A program made the translations under genes and the position numbers. From an uncultured Acidobacteriia bacterium (GTDB lineage: Bacteria; Acidobacteriota; Terriglobia; Bryobacterales; Bryobacteraceae), in contig CAIYVZ010000160.1 of NCBI GenBank assembly GCA_903929755.1, positions 86,650 through 150,649 of the forward strand: DNA of 64,000 nucleotides, in the 5' to 3' direction. Numbering within the stretch: position 1 is the first letter of the stretch; each line of letters starts with the position of its first letter. The notes beneath the pieces are model-generated. The model was given only the letters and a program-made list of their open reading frames with translations. It was not told the DNA's origin and ran no database searches. Below, in pieces: positions 36,301 through 44,598 of the stretch.

Positions 36301-37103
36301 CTGATGCCGGTGAAATATTGCGCGCTGTAGTAAATCTCTGCCTGAACGCCCGCGACGCCATGCCAGATGGCGGCATCCTCACCCTCGAAACCACGAACGT
36401 TACGTTCGAGGACCCTGCCAGCCCCGGGCATCTTCTCGCACCCGGCCCTTACGTTACACTCACCGTTCGGGATACCGGCACTGGTATCGAGGCGGAAACC
36501 CTGACCCGTATCTTCGAACCCTTCTTCACCACCAAAGAGGTTGGCAAAGGCTCCGGTATCGGCCTCGCGGCGGTCCGCGGTGTCGTCGAGCAGTGCGGCG
36601 GCGAAATCCGCTGTGTCTCCAAACCTGGTGAAGGCTCTTCGTTCATCGTCCAGCTGCCGGCAGTGGCCACCCCGGTCAAACTCCCCTCCGTTCTGCTTGC
36701 CGCCACCACCGCCACCGGTGGTCTGCAGTCCATCCTGCTCGTGGAAGATCAGGACATGGTCCGCAAAGTCACCGCCGCCATTCTCCTGAAATATGGCTAC
36801 GTCGTCCATCAGGCTTCCAACGCAGCCGAGGGGCTCGTTTTCGTAGAGACCCACCAGGGTCCGCTTGACCTGCTTATCTCCGATGTCGTCATGCCCGGCC
36901 TGGGCGGTCGCATCTTCGCCGAAAGGGCCGTCGTGCTGCGGCCCGATTTGCGAGTCCTCTTTGTCTCCGGACACACCGAGGACATTCTTCTCAAAGAAGG
37001 CATCAAGACCGGCCTGCCTTTCCTTCAAAAACCCTACACGCCCGCCGTCCTCGCCAAAAAGGTTCGCGAAACCCTCCATTGCGAGCCCGCCCTCCTCGTC
37101 TAA
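33369..37103 (+). CDS. CheB-CheR-histidine kinase-receiver hybrid
   Basis: 1244 residues from a TTG start supported by GGAG about 9 nt upstream; an ATG lies at 33414. Domain order: CheB-like methylesterase (about 25-200), CheR methyltransferase (about 225-490, with T-R-F-F-R-D-P-G-T-F and S-A-G-C-A-T-G-E-E), a long coiled coil (about 655-730), a PAS-like sensor (about 735-850), HisKA with His881 in V-A-H-E-F-N-N, ATPase with G-x-G-x-G boxes, and a receiver with Asp1172. In the CheB part Ser32 and Asp149 are kept, but the catalytic His position reads P-C59-L. Soluble, orphan signalling protein; no chemotaxis operon nearby. Confidence 0.92.
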   Translation: MLLSNQRPIKNPPSEMPRGTSELIPIVGVGFSSDSLHALKQLLAALPPNTGFAFVCVPCLESDHPGILAQILSHETTMPVLEASDGLFVNANHVYVIPAALILANGVLCRAQRSLTAGLQMPIDHFFSSLADHSGSEAVGVVLSGVGSDGSAGVRAIHAIGGFTLAQDVATRFPAMPHAALDADCVDCVLSPEGIAAELARIAPLPNCEPRPGLLPDLSHADEAAQFASIFAIVLEATSINLSFYREQSVRRRILRRMALHNLASLEAYADLLRQDPTELAALHGDLLIRVTRFFRDPGTFAALNHSILPALFRARPFGKTLRIWSAGCATGEEAFSLAILFQEYMAEKGTAFTLQVFASDLSVSAIETARAARYPDTIAEDVSPERLKRFFTKTDEGYQVNREIRKTCFFVPHDLISDPPFLNIDLVSCRNVLIYIGSVQQEILRTFNHALKPSGILLLGSAEASPPESLFTLHDHEHGFYKPRGVVPKPLHFYARSLQRESFSVVADGDKAPLSVSVPTPRDQVDRILLNRYNPAGVVIDADLQIVEIRGNAARYLALQSGAVTLRFARLIPDVGLFLEVELLLRKARLTGESARREGFYSERDGTFLNLEAIPLDSTKRLVLVLFEPAEPPPVEVLQSASSPTAVSFHAHQVVRLKKQLEDLRLRLLQALEENQLSLEKSQVSTEDALSSREELLSFNVELETAKEELQFSNQELLSVNHELRVKNTSMQLARDVAVAVVETIPRPLVVLEPDLRIRTANRLFCQQLQLSQMDLAGQLIYSLSLGSWNIPGLRTALDSLLLGATSFPEFEVEQDFPGLGHRTLRIGGGRVMLSNMIVLSVDDVTQARVARQLLREAEDRLRQSQKMEALGRLAGGVAHEFNNLLTVILSSSGLLQESLPADDTAQLPLSQIGQAAETAASLTQQLLSFSRQQVIHPEVLLLNSILADSDVMLRRLMGERITVVAKYAPDLWSTIADAGEILRAVVNLCLNARDAMPDGGILTLETTNVTFEDPASPGHLLAPGPYVTLTVRDTGTGIEAETLTRIFEPFFTTKEVGKGSGIGLAAVRGVVEQCGGEIRCVSKPGEGSSFIVQLPAVATPVKLPSVLLAATTATGGLQSILLVEDQDMVRKVTAAILLKYGYVVHQASNAAEGLVFVETHQGPLDLLISDVVMPGLGGRIFAERAVVLRPDLRVLFVSGHTEDILLKEGIKTGLPFLQKPYTPAVLAKKVRETLHCEPALLV

Positions 37104-37212
37104 AACGCCGCCACCCTCCACACCCGGCCAGAATCCCCCTGTCCATAAGAACCAGGAAACCTCCACCGTCGTCCCCGCTCTCCCGGCACCCTCGCGGATA
37201 TCATAGGGACTC

Positions 37213-38520
37213 ATGACGCCACGCGCCTCCGGTCCCCGCGAACCCGTCGCCCTCCTCCGCACCTTCGGCCGCGCCGACCTCATCGCCGTCACCATCAACG
37301 CCGTCGTCGGAGCCGGTATCTTCGGCCTCCCCTCCAAAGTCTTCGCCCTCATCGGCACCTTCAGCCTCGTCGCCTTCCTGGTCTGCGCCCTCTTCGCCGG
37401 CCTCATTGTCCTCTGTTTCGCCGAAGTCGGCAGCCGCTTCAGCGGCACCGGCGGACCCTACCTCTACGTCCGCGAAGCCTTCGGCCCCACCGCCGGTTTC
37501 GGTGCCGGCTGGCTCATGTGGCTCGCCCGCGTCAGCGCCTTCGCAGCCAACAGCAACCTCCTCGTGGGCTATGCCGCCTGGTTCTACCCGCCAATCGCCT
37601 CCCCCATGGGTCGCAATGTCTTTCTCTGCGCCGTCACTCTCTTTCTCGTCGCCGTCAACACCACCGGAGTCCGCCACGCCGCCCGCCTCAACAACCTCTT
37701 CACCGCCGGCAAACTCATCCCCCTCGCCGTCCTCATCGCCGTCGGACTCTGGTTCGTCAACTGGCCCCAAATCTCCTTCCCCGTCACCCCCTCCTGGGCC
37801 CCCTTCTCCTCCTCCGTCCTCCTCCTCGTCTACGCCTTCACCGGCTTTGAAATGGCCGTCATCCCCGGCGGCGAAATCCGCGATCCCCGCCGCACCATCC
37901 CCGTCGCCCTCATCACCGCCATCGCCGTCATCGCCGTTCTCTATATCCTTCTCCAGATCGTCTGCATCGGCGTCCTCCCCGGCCTCGCCGCCTCCCAGCG
38001 CCCCGTCGCCGACGCCGCCGCCCGCATCCTCGGCCCCACCGGAGCCGCCTTCATCTCCGCCGGCATCGTCATCTCCATCACCGGCAACCTCCACATCACC
38101 CTCCTCTCCGCCTCGCGCATCCCCTTCGCCATGGGCGAACGCGCCGAACTCCCCTCCTGGCTCGGCAAGGCCCACCCCCGCTTCCGTACCCCGCACCTCG
38201 CCCTTCTCCTCACCGGCTGCGTCGTCCTCGCCCTCTCCCTGTCGGGGACTTTTGTCTACGCCGTCACCATCAGCAGCCTCGCCCGCCTCGCCACCTACAG
38301 CGCCGTCGCCGCCTCCCTGGTCATCCTCCGCAGCCAGCCCGGAGCTCCCGCCGCCGCGCTCCGCCTCCCGGGCGGTCCCCTCATCCCTGGAGCCGCCATC
38401 CTCCTCGCCCTCTGGCTCCTCTCCAACAGCACCTGGCGCGAAGCTCGCGATACCGCCCTCGCCGCCGCCCTCGGCTTCGCCATCTACTTCTGCACGCGCC
38501 TCAAAAATGCAGTAGCATAG
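37213..38520 (+). CDS. APC-family amino acid/polyamine permease
   Basis: 435 residues, about 12 hydrophobic segments. The first helix contains the unwound substrate-binding motif V-G-A-G-I-F-G-L-P, and F-T-G-F-E lies in helix 6, both classic for the APC superfamily. Substrate not predictable. Its last codons and stop form the start of the duplicated segment that recurs before the DUF1080 gene. Confidence 0.9.
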   Translation: MTPRASGPREPVALLRTFGRADLIAVTINAVVGAGIFGLPSKVFALIGTFSLVAFLVCALFAGLIVLCFAEVGSRFSGTGGPYLYVREAFGPTAGFGAGWLMWLARVSAFAANSNLLVGYAAWFYPPIASPMGRNVFLCAVTLFLVAVNTTGVRHAARLNNLFTAGKLIPLAVLIAVGLWFVNWPQISFPVTPSWAPFSSSVLLLVYAFTGFEMAVIPGGEIRDPRRTIPVALITAIAVIAVLYILLQIVCIGVLPGLAASQRPVADAAARILGPTGAAFISAGIVISITGNLHITLLSASRIPFAMGERAELPSWLGKAHPRFRTPHLALLLTGCVVLALSLSGTFVYAVTISSLARLATYSAVAASLVILRSQPGAPAAALRLPGGPLIPGAAILLALWLLSNSTWREARDTALAAALGFAIYFCTRLKNAVA

Positions 38521-38597
38521 ACTCCATGCGGTTACTTCCCGTCTTCTTCCCGGACCCCGCCCGGCGCCATCTCCCCCACCCCAAAAGATCGTTCCTT
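38509..38597 (+). repeat. Degenerate copy of the start of the DUF1080 gene
   Basis: This 89-bp stretch, beginning inside the permease stop region, matches 39403-39509 closely, including GCAGTAG-ATAGACTCCATGCGG, CCCGTCTTCTTC and ATCTCCCCCACCC-AAAAGATCGT. It is missing about 19 bp in the middle. The frame decays after M-R-L-L-P-V-F-F. It is therefore a remnant of the neighbouring gene's 5' end. Confidence 0.85.
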
Positions 38598-38684
38598 ACA
38601 TGTGAGCCAGTTGCCGGACCAATTGCGCTACTCTCTCACGGGCTCAAGCGAAACAAGAGACGGGTACCCCAACCAGGAGGCACC

Positions 38685-39386
38685 ATGAACACCAACTCGA
38701 ACTTTATTCACGCAGGCTTACTTCGGCAGTTCCTTGCCACGGTGGGCGCAGTAGCCATTTTCGCCGGAATCTCTGCGCCCGCAGCATCCGCCGGTTATCT
38801 CAACATCTTCGTCACATCAACCTCGGTTAGCGTCTCCACCGACCTTCCCGTACCTTCATTCAATGGAGATTTTGCCATTACCGACGGCTCCTTCTACTAC
38901 CCGGGGGCCGGCTATGGCGGCACTCCAGGCACTCGGCAGGCAGTAACAATACAAGGCCCGGTGAATTATGGACGTTGGAGCCTCGGCACCCTCCCCCTCG
39001 GCGGACTGGACGGTTATGCCTTTCTCAATTGGTACGTCCCCGGCGTCGGATACGATACCGTCGGTATCACCGGCGACGCCTCGGGCCCGTTCATCTCATT
39101 CGATATCGGCAACGGCTTTAAGGATTTCGGAACGGACTCGGCCCAAAACCCGGGCTTCCCAAGCCGCTGCCTCATCGGCGGAGTCCATGACGATTGCCCC
39201 GTCCTCGCAAATGGCCAGGGGTTTGACACCACTTACTTCGTGAACGACTTGCATGGCGCGGTCACCGTTACGCTGACCGATGTTTCTCAAACCCCGGAAC
39301 CCGCCTCCGGGTTGATAGGCGCATGCGGTCTCGCCGCGCTTGCCGCGTTCCGGGTGCGGATGCGGCGCTCCGCTCCACAGAAATAG
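38685..39386 (+). CDS. Secreted PEP-CTERM-type protein
   Basis: 233 residues from the ATG at 38685, which follows a perfect AGGAGG at 38675-38680. Signal peptide with cleavage near A-A-S-A-G; a Gly/Tyr/Phe-rich beta-type middle; C terminus T-P-E-P-A-S, a hydrophobic helix and R-V-R-M-R-R, a PEP-CTERM anchor processed by an exosortase. No catalytic motif. It lies wholly between the two copies of the duplicated segment, so it probably arrived by insertion or through that duplication. Confidence 0.8.
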   Translation: MNTNSNFIHAGLLRQFLATVGAVAIFAGISAPAASAGYLNIFVTSTSVSVSTDLPVPSFNGDFAITDGSFYYPGAGYGGTPGTRQAVTIQGPVNYGRWSLGTLPLGGLDGYAFLNWYVPGVGYDTVGITGDASGPFISFDIGNGFKDFGTDSAQNPGFPSRCLIGGVHDDCPVLANGQGFDTTYFVNDLHGAVTVTLTDVSQTPEPASGLIGACGLAALAAFRVRMRRSAPQK

Positions 39387-39402
39387 CACACGCCACAACA
39401 AG

Positions 39403-39509
39403 GCAGTAGAATAGACTCCATGCGGATTCTCCCCGTCTTCTTCGCCGCGTTCGCCCTCGTCGCCCAGACTCCGCCCGCCGTCATCTCCCCCACCCAAAAG
39501 ATCGTCCTT
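39403..39509 (+). repeat. Intact copy of the duplicated segment
   Basis: Covers the last 17 bp before the DUF1080 ATG and the first 30 codons of that gene. It pairs with the degenerate copy at 38509-38597, at an offset of 894 bp. Confidence 0.85.
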
Positions 39510-40199
39510 TTCGACGGAAAAAGTCTCGACAACTTCTACACCTGGCTCATCGATAACAAATTCCAGGACCCCAAACATGTCTTCACCGTCCGTGACGGTG
39601 TCATCCGCGTCTCCGGCGAAGAATGGGGCGGTCTCACCACCAAAAACACCTACCGCGACTACCACCTCGTCGTCGAATGGCGCTGGGCCGGTCCCAACCT
39701 CGGAGCCCGCGCCGGACGCGCGCGCGATAGCGGCATCCTCGTCCACGGCATCGGTGAGGACCAGGGTACCTGGCTCGAATCCATTGAGTCCCAGATCATC
39801 GAAGGCGGGCCCGGCGACTTCATCCTCATCGCCGGCAAAGGCCACCCCACCATGACCGCCAATGTTCACGAGTTGGCCGGCCAGCCCTACTGGGACGAAA
39901 AAGGCACGCCAAAAACCATGGACCGAGGACGTTTCAACTGGTTCGGCCGCGACCCGAAATGGACAGACACGCTCGGCTACCGCGGTCCCAACGACGTCGA
40001 AAAGCCCCTCGGCGAATGGAACCGCCAGGAAGTCATCTGCGACGGCGACACCATCACCAACATCGTCAACGGCGTCGTCGTCAACAAAGGCTACCGAGTC
40101 ACCCCAACCGCCGGAAAAATCCAGCTCCAGTCCGAAGGTGCCGAAATCTGGTTCCGCCGCGTCGAACTCTTACCTCTGGACAAACGCCAGGCCCATTGA
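39420..40199 (+). CDS. Secreted DUF1080 (3-keto-disaccharide hydrolase-type) protein
   Basis: 259 residues with a short signal peptide (M-R-I-L-P-V-F-F ... V-A-Q). Typical DUF1080 features: L-F-D-G-K-S-L-D-N-F near the start, D-Y-H-L-V-V-E-W-R-W, R-D-S-G-I-L-V-H-G, E-S-I-E-S-Q-I-I-E-G, E-W-N-R-Q-E-V and a closing I-W-F-R-R-V-E-L. The fold is a concanavalin-like jelly roll; members act on 3-keto-sugars or bind glycans outside the cell. Confidence 0.9.
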   Translation: MRILPVFFAAFALVAQTPPAVISPTQKIVLFDGKSLDNFYTWLIDNKFQDPKHVFTVRDGVIRVSGEEWGGLTTKNTYRDYHLVVEWRWAGPNLGARAGRARDSGILVHGIGEDQGTWLESIESQIIEGGPGDFILIAGKGHPTMTANVHELAGQPYWDEKGTPKTMDRGRFNWFGRDPKWTDTLGYRGPNDVEKPLGEWNRQEVICDGDTITNIVNGVVVNKGYRVTPTAGKIQLQSEGAEIWFRRVELLPLDKRQAH

Positions 40200-40215
40200 A
40201 ACCCACCGTGCTTCT

Positions 40216-40593
40216 TTAATCCCAAATCACCCGAAGGCCTGCGTACTCTTCGAACCTTCGATCGGAAGTCATTACCGCAACTTTCTCCGCCATCGCCTGC
40301 GCAATAATCATCCGGTCAAACGGATCTCTGTGCTCCGCCTTCACCGGCAGCCGCGAGTACGTCTCCATGTGGCGGAATTGAACAGGCAGTACGGTAGCTC
40401 CCATCATTCCCATGCTGCTTTCCACATCCGCCGCCGTCAAATTCAGCGCAGGCTTCATCACGATCTCCCACCCGGAAACGATACTGATCAGCAGTTCCGT
40501 CCCCTCCCGATCCAGAACCCTCTGCGCGTTTCGCGGCAGCCGGTCTCCGTTCACGATCCGAAGGAATACATTCGTGTCGAGCAGAAGTGTCAC
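40216..40593 (-). CDS. VapC-type PIN-domain ribonuclease toxin
   Basis: 125 residues from a GTG at 40593 overlapping the antitoxin stop. PIN acids: D-T-N-V-F in the first ten residues, Glu in S-G-W-E-I-V-M-K, D-P-F-D-R-M-I-I-A-Q-A and the closing V-M-T-S-D-R-R-F. Matches the PIN group paired with Phd-type antitoxins. Confidence 0.92.
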   Translation of the reverse strand: MTLLLDTNVFLRIVNGDRLPRNAQRVLDREGTELLISIVSGWEIVMKPALNLTAADVESSMGMMGATVLPVQFRHMETYSRLPVKAEHRDPFDRMIIAQAMAEKVAVMTSDRRFEEYAGLRVIWD

Positions 40594-40847
40594 TCCGCTC
40601 TCTCATCCTGCAGCGCCTCAAACAGGTGCTCCAGTTTCTTGTCCTCCGCCGGGGAATCCCACCCCGGGTACAGTGTGATCTTGCCGCTCAACGATCCATA
40701 AGCGAGCCGCCAGGCACCCTTAGTAGCCGCCGGGATAATCTCGGCCACCCGCTGTCCCCGGCTGGTGAGGTAAACCTTCTCTCCCTGTCCAACCGACGCG
40801 ACCAGCTTCGAGAGATTACTCTTCGCTTCCCGGATTCCAACTTCCAT
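40590..40847 (-). CDS. Phd/YefM-type antitoxin
   Basis: 85 residues from the ATG at 40847. V-G-I-R-E-A-K-S-N-L-S-K-L-V and G-E-K-V-Y-L-T-S-R-G-Q-R-V-A-E-I-I-P are the standard Phd/YefM N-terminal fold; the tail with L-F-E-A-L is the toxin-binding part. Coupled to the PIN toxin by a stop/start overlap. Confidence 0.92.
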   Translation of the reverse strand: MEVGIREAKSNLSKLVASVGQGEKVYLTSRGQRVAEIIPAATKGAWRLAYGSLSGKITLYPGWDSPAEDKKLEHLFEALQDERAE

Positions 40848-40855
40848 CTTCCAAG

Positions 40856-40876
40856 TGTAGCTACATGTCGTGGCTA
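40856..40876. promoter_or_regulatory. Palindromic operator candidate of the Phd-type pair
   Basis: TGTAGCTACA (40856-40865) is a perfect 10-bp palindrome, followed 3 bp on by a related half-site TGGCTACA (40869-40876). It sits 9 bp upstream of the antitoxin ATG, where Phd-type autorepressors usually bind. Confidence 0.5.
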
Positions 40877-41030
40877 CAGGAATGCCAACAAACCAACCCC
40901 GCACCCCGCGCTCCCGGGCAAGCCACTTGCGGGCCGGATGCAGCGGGTCTCTCCGCCACGGTCTGACCCCTGTGTCTGGCCCCATCGTCGGATACACCTT
41001 CTTCGGAATGGTCCCGGAACCCGATCCGTT

Positions 41031-41339
41031 CTACTCCCCAGCCGCACCCTTGAGGCCCTGAAAGATCTCAACCACCGGACCCAGCAATGCAAAGTCCGGC
41101 TCCAGTCCCGGCGCCTCCGCCGCCTCCAGGTAGTTCTTGCAAATCGCCGCCATCAAGCCCCCATGCGCCTGCGGCAACCCCAAAAAGAACGGCGTCAGGA
41201 TTCCGATAGCCTCCGCGAACGAAGCCATCGCGTCGCCAGCCCGCTCCTCCCGGATCGCCACGCCCAGCACAGCCAGCGACCTTGCCAGATCGGACAGGAA
41301 AGCGTCGGGCCGCAGCCGCGCCAGTTCCCGGTATGCCAT
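41031..41339 (-). pseudogene. TPR-protein fragment
   Basis: 102 codons starting Y-R-E-L-A-R-L-R-P-D-A-F-L-S-D-L-A-R-S-L-A-V-L-G, which matches a repeat of the large acidobacterial TPR proteins. Only about two repeats and a C-terminal tail remain, the N-terminal domains are absent and no ribosome-binding site precedes it. Most likely a leftover 3' end of a longer gene, though a small expressed protein is possible. Confidence 0.55.
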
Positions 41340-41457
41340 ATTTGCCGGTCACCATCGGCGCAAATTTATCTTCCCAATCCCGCCAATCACTTACAACCCT
41401 TCCGTCGGCGAACCGGCTCCCCTGCCTGTTACTCCTCAAACCAGGAAGGGAATTTGA

Positions 41458-42261
41458 ATGTCAACGAAATCGCCGATCTCTCACTCGCAACTTCTGGCCA
41501 ATATCGCCAACAGCATGCAATCCTCCGGCCCGCGCACCGAAGAAGGCAAAGCCAAAGCCCGCTACAACGCGCGTCGCCATGGGCTAACGGGCCAGTTCTA
41601 CGTCATGGACGATGACGACCGCCAGGCCTACCTCACCTTTGAAACGCGTCTCTTCTCTGACCTCAAACCCGTCGGCCCCTGCGAAGACCAACTCGCCGTC
41701 TCCATCGCCCAGGACCACTGGCGTATGAACCGTGCCAAAGGCATCGAATTCAACACCATGGGCCTCGCCCACCACGAAAACGTCGGCGCAATCGGTGCCG
41801 ACTCCGCCGAAACCGAAACCGCCGTCAGCCACGCCCACGCCTGGAGATCCGACAACAAAGCCTTCGCCAATATGGCGCTCTACGAACTCCGCCTCCACCG
41901 CATCATCCGGCAAAACCGTCAGGACCTCAACGAACTCCAGGCCAAACGCCAGGCCGCCGAAGCCGCTGCCCGAGAAGAGGCCGAACTCTTCCTCGCCAAC
42001 CAGCTATCAGTCCAATCTTCCGGCCCCCGCTCTACCGAGCCGCCATGCGTGAGCATGCGGCAGGACAGTGCTGAACCGACCATAGTCAACTCAGCCCCAG
42101 CGAACATTCAGGTCAACGGCTTCGTTTTTTCCATCCCCACCCTCTACCGCGAAATGGCATACAAGCAAACCATAGCCGAGGCCCGCTGGTACAAATCCCG
42201 CAACTGGGACCGCACCAAACAACCCCCTTTCGCCCTCCTCACCTTCCCGAAGGCGGCCTGA
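41458..42261 (+). CDS. Acidobacterial hypothetical protein of the S-x-G-P-R-T-x-E-G-K family
   Basis: 267 residues, with AGGAAGGG before the ATG. The N-terminal signature S-S-G-P-R-T-E-E-G-K-A-K-A-R-Y-N-A-R-R-H-G-L-T-G recurs, as I remember, in many multi-copy proteins of Solibacter-like genomes. The middle is helical (E-D-Q-L-A-V-S-I-A-Q-D-H-W-R-x-N-R) and a Glu/Ala-rich coiled coil follows. Function unknown; no enzymatic motif. Multi-copy families of this kind may be linked to mobile DNA, but nothing here shows that. Confidence 0.75.
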   Translation: MSTKSPISHSQLLANIANSMQSSGPRTEEGKAKARYNARRHGLTGQFYVMDDDDRQAYLTFETRLFSDLKPVGPCEDQLAVSIAQDHWRMNRAKGIEFNTMGLAHHENVGAIGADSAETETAVSHAHAWRSDNKAFANMALYELRLHRIIRQNRQDLNELQAKRQAAEAAAREEAELFLANQLSVQSSGPRSTEPPCVSMRQDSAEPTIVNSAPANIQVNGFVFSIPTLYREMAYKQTIAEARWYKSRNWDRTKQPPFALLTFPKAA

Positions 42262-42404
42262 ATAACAAAAACCATGTCCTCTTTGGCAGATAATCTACGC
42301 AAATTACGCTAGGACACGTATATGACTCTCGTACAGAATCGAAATTTGCCAGTGACACCGCCCTCCCGGCCTGTTACGCTCGTGAGGTTGAAACACTATA
42401 AGCT

Positions 42405-43022
42405 ATGAAACCCCTCGATTCGGAACAGCAACGCGCAGTCCTTGACGGAGCCATGCGGCTCTTCGAAACACACGCCCTCAAAGACATCACTCTCGACACG
42501 CTGAGCCGCGCCTCCGGCGTCCCGGCCTTCAACATCGTCCGCCACTACCATTCGAGCGACAATATCCTCCAGTCCGTCCTCGAACGCGAACTCGAACTCA
42601 TGGCCGGCGCCGCCCAGCCGCCCGACCTCCGCATGCCCGGCGAAACCCTCGAAGACGAACTCCGCGTCCTCGCCGGCGTCATCGTCGACCAGTACCGCCG
42701 CCGCATCCCCTTCCTCCGCAAGCTCCTCGCCGAAGGTCTCCGCGACGAAAAAGCCGGTGCCCTCTACTACCGGACCTTCATCATGCAGGGCCGCCTCCTC
42801 TTCACCGAATTCCTCCAGATCCGCCGCGACCGTGGCGAGCTTCAGGACGAAATCGATGTCGAAGCCTCCGCCGCTATCTTCCTTGCCGCTCTCACCGGCA
42901 TTCTCCTCACTCACGAAGTCTTCGGCGGTCGCAACGTCGAAACCATGGATGACGAGCGTGTCCTGTCCCAAACCTGCCGCACCTTCCTCCACGGTGTGGC
43001 CAAACCCAGGAAAGGCGATTAA
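42405..43022 (+). CDS. TetR/AcrR-family transcriptional regulator
   Basis: 205 residues. The N-terminal helix-turn-helix has the TetR shape: A-V-L-D-G-A-M-R-L-F-E ... I-T-L-D-T-L-S-R-A-S-G-V-P-A-F-N-I-V-R-H-Y. The recognition helix is slightly atypical (A-F-N-I-V-R-H-Y for the usual T-x-Y-x-Y-F). The rest is a helical ligand-binding domain. It ends 5 nt before the epimerase-acyltransferase gene, so probably regulates its own operon in response to a lipid-like ligand. Confidence 0.9.
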   Translation: MKPLDSEQQRAVLDGAMRLFETHALKDITLDTLSRASGVPAFNIVRHYHSSDNILQSVLERELELMAGAAQPPDLRMPGETLEDELRVLAGVIVDQYRRRIPFLRKLLAEGLRDEKAGALYYRTFIMQGRLLFTEFLQIRRDRGELQDEIDVEASAAIFLAALTGILLTHEVFGGRNVETMDDERVLSQTCRTFLHGVAKPRKGD

Positions 43023-43027
43023 AACCC

Positions 43028-44593
43028 ATGAAAGTCCAACTCGCAGGTTTCTCCGGTCCGCTCGCTCAGGCCACCTCCGCCGAACTCGTTCGCCGCGGCC
43101 ATTCCGTGGTCGTTTCAGGAGCCGCTTCCGGCACCGAGGCAGCCATATTCTTCCCCGGTACGGAAGCCGAGCTCTCCGCGCTCCTTGCCACTCCCGGACT
43201 CCAGCGAGTTGTCCTTCGCAGTCACGCCTACGCGTATGGAGCCAACCCCAAAAACCCCGGCTTCATGGCCGAATCCCGGCCTTCCCTCCTCCCCCCTGCT
43301 GCCGAAGCCAATAAATGGCTGCGCCTCGAAGACCTCGTCGCCAACCACTCCAACGCCGCGTCCGTGCGCCTCTCCAGCGTCGCCAGCGTTGCGGAAGGCG
43401 ACTTGTTCACCACCCAACTCGCCGCCGGATCCGCCGTCCGCATCGCCGGCCGCAACCCCAACATGCAGCTCATCGGCCTCGAAGATGCCGCCGCCGCCCT
43501 CGCCGCCGCCGTCGAGTCCAACGCCGTCGGTATTTTCAACGCGGCCGGTACCGGAGCTATCCCCCTCCAGACCGCCCTCCGCGCCGCCGGCACCACCCAG
43601 TTTGGCGTCCCCGACAAACTCTCTCTCGCCGAACTCCAGTACAACTGGACCGTCTCCAACGAACGCGCCGGACGTGAACTCGGCTGGAGCCCCAAACACT
43701 CCACCGTCCAAGCCCTCGCCGCATTCCTCAAGTCAAAAAAGAGTGCCAACCCCGGCCTCATCAAAGACTCCTACGATGACTGGGGTCTCAACGTCGACTA
43801 CATCAAGGCCTGGGGCACGTGGTTCGAATTCCTCCGCCGCGTCTACTGGCGCATCGAGTGCGAAGGCATGGAGCACGTCCCGCAGGGCAGGGCACTCTTC
43901 GTCAGCAACCACCGCGGCTTCATGCCCCTCGACGCTGTCATGCACCTCTGGCTCCAGCTCCGCAACACCGGCCGCGTCCCGCGCTTCCTCATCATCCATT
44001 CCCTGCTGCGCACGCCGTTCATGATGAACTTCCTCACCAAGCTCGGCGGCGTCGTCGCCAGCCAGGAGAACGCCCGCCGTCTCTTCGATCAGGAGGCCCT
44101 CGTCGGCATGTTCCCCGAAGGCATTCGCGGCACCTTCACGCCCTACAAACAGACCCATCGTCTCCGCGACTTCACCAAGAGCGGTTTCGCCGAAATGGCC
44201 GTTCTCAATCAGGCCCCCATCTGGCCCTCCGCCGTCATCGGTCACGCTGAAATCTTCCCCATCCTCGGGCGCATCAATTCCTCCTGGGTCGTCAAGGAAC
44301 TCGGCTGGCCCTACCTGCCCATCGCGCCCCTGTTCCCCCTCGCCCCCATCCCGTTGCCCTCTAAATGGCACGTCCGGATGCTGCCCGTGGTCCCGCTCCA
44401 GGGCCTCAAGCCCGCCGACGCGGAAAACGCCCGCCTCATGAAAGAGTTCGGGCGCTATATCCAAAATCTGATTCAGAAAAATATCGACGACATGGTGGCG
44501 AAACGCACCCACGTCCTCTGGGGAAAGGTCCTCGACGGCACTTCCGTCCAGCCCCCTCCCTTCCAGTCCCGCAGTCAGGCCGCTGCCGGCTAG
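43028..44593 (+). CDS. NAD-dependent epimerase-like domain fused to an acyltransferase
   Basis: 521 residues. Residues 1-235 resemble a short SDR/epimerase domain, but the usual G-x-x-G-x-x-G reads G-F-S-G-P-L-A and the Tyr-x-x-x-Lys pair is not obvious, so this half may be non-catalytic. Residues about 270-500 are a PlsC/LPLAT-type acyltransferase: S-N-H-R-G-F-M-P-L-D (catalytic His and Asp) and F-P-E-G-I-R-G (acceptor binding). Likely acylates a glycerol- or sugar-type lipid at the inner membrane. Operon with the TetR gene. Confidence 0.82.
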   Translation: MKVQLAGFSGPLAQATSAELVRRGHSVVVSGAASGTEAAIFFPGTEAELSALLATPGLQRVVLRSHAYAYGANPKNPGFMAESRPSLLPPAAEANKWLRLEDLVANHSNAASVRLSSVASVAEGDLFTTQLAAGSAVRIAGRNPNMQLIGLEDAAAALAAAVESNAVGIFNAAGTGAIPLQTALRAAGTTQFGVPDKLSLAELQYNWTVSNERAGRELGWSPKHSTVQALAAFLKSKKSANPGLIKDSYDDWGLNVDYIKAWGTWFEFLRRVYWRIECEGMEHVPQGRALFVSNHRGFMPLDAVMHLWLQLRNTGRVPRFLIIHSLLRTPFMMNFLTKLGGVVASQENARRLFDQEALVGMFPEGIRGTFTPYKQTHRLRDFTKSGFAEMAVLNQAPIWPSAVIGHAEIFPILGRINSSWVVKELGWPYLPIAPLFPLAPIPLPSKWHVRMLPVVPLQGLKPADAENARLMKEFGRYIQNLIQKNIDDMVAKRTHVLWGKVLDGTSVQPPPFQSRSQAAAG

Positions 44594-44598
44594 CTTAG

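Noticed and set aside
36150..37448. 432-codon open frame antisense to the kinase hybrid and permease
   Set aside because: Spans the ends of two real plus-strand genes and has no recognisable domain.
37406..38515. 369-codon plus-strand frame inside the APC permease
   Set aside because: Product is almost only Ser, Pro and Ala, a frame-shifted reading of C-rich codons.
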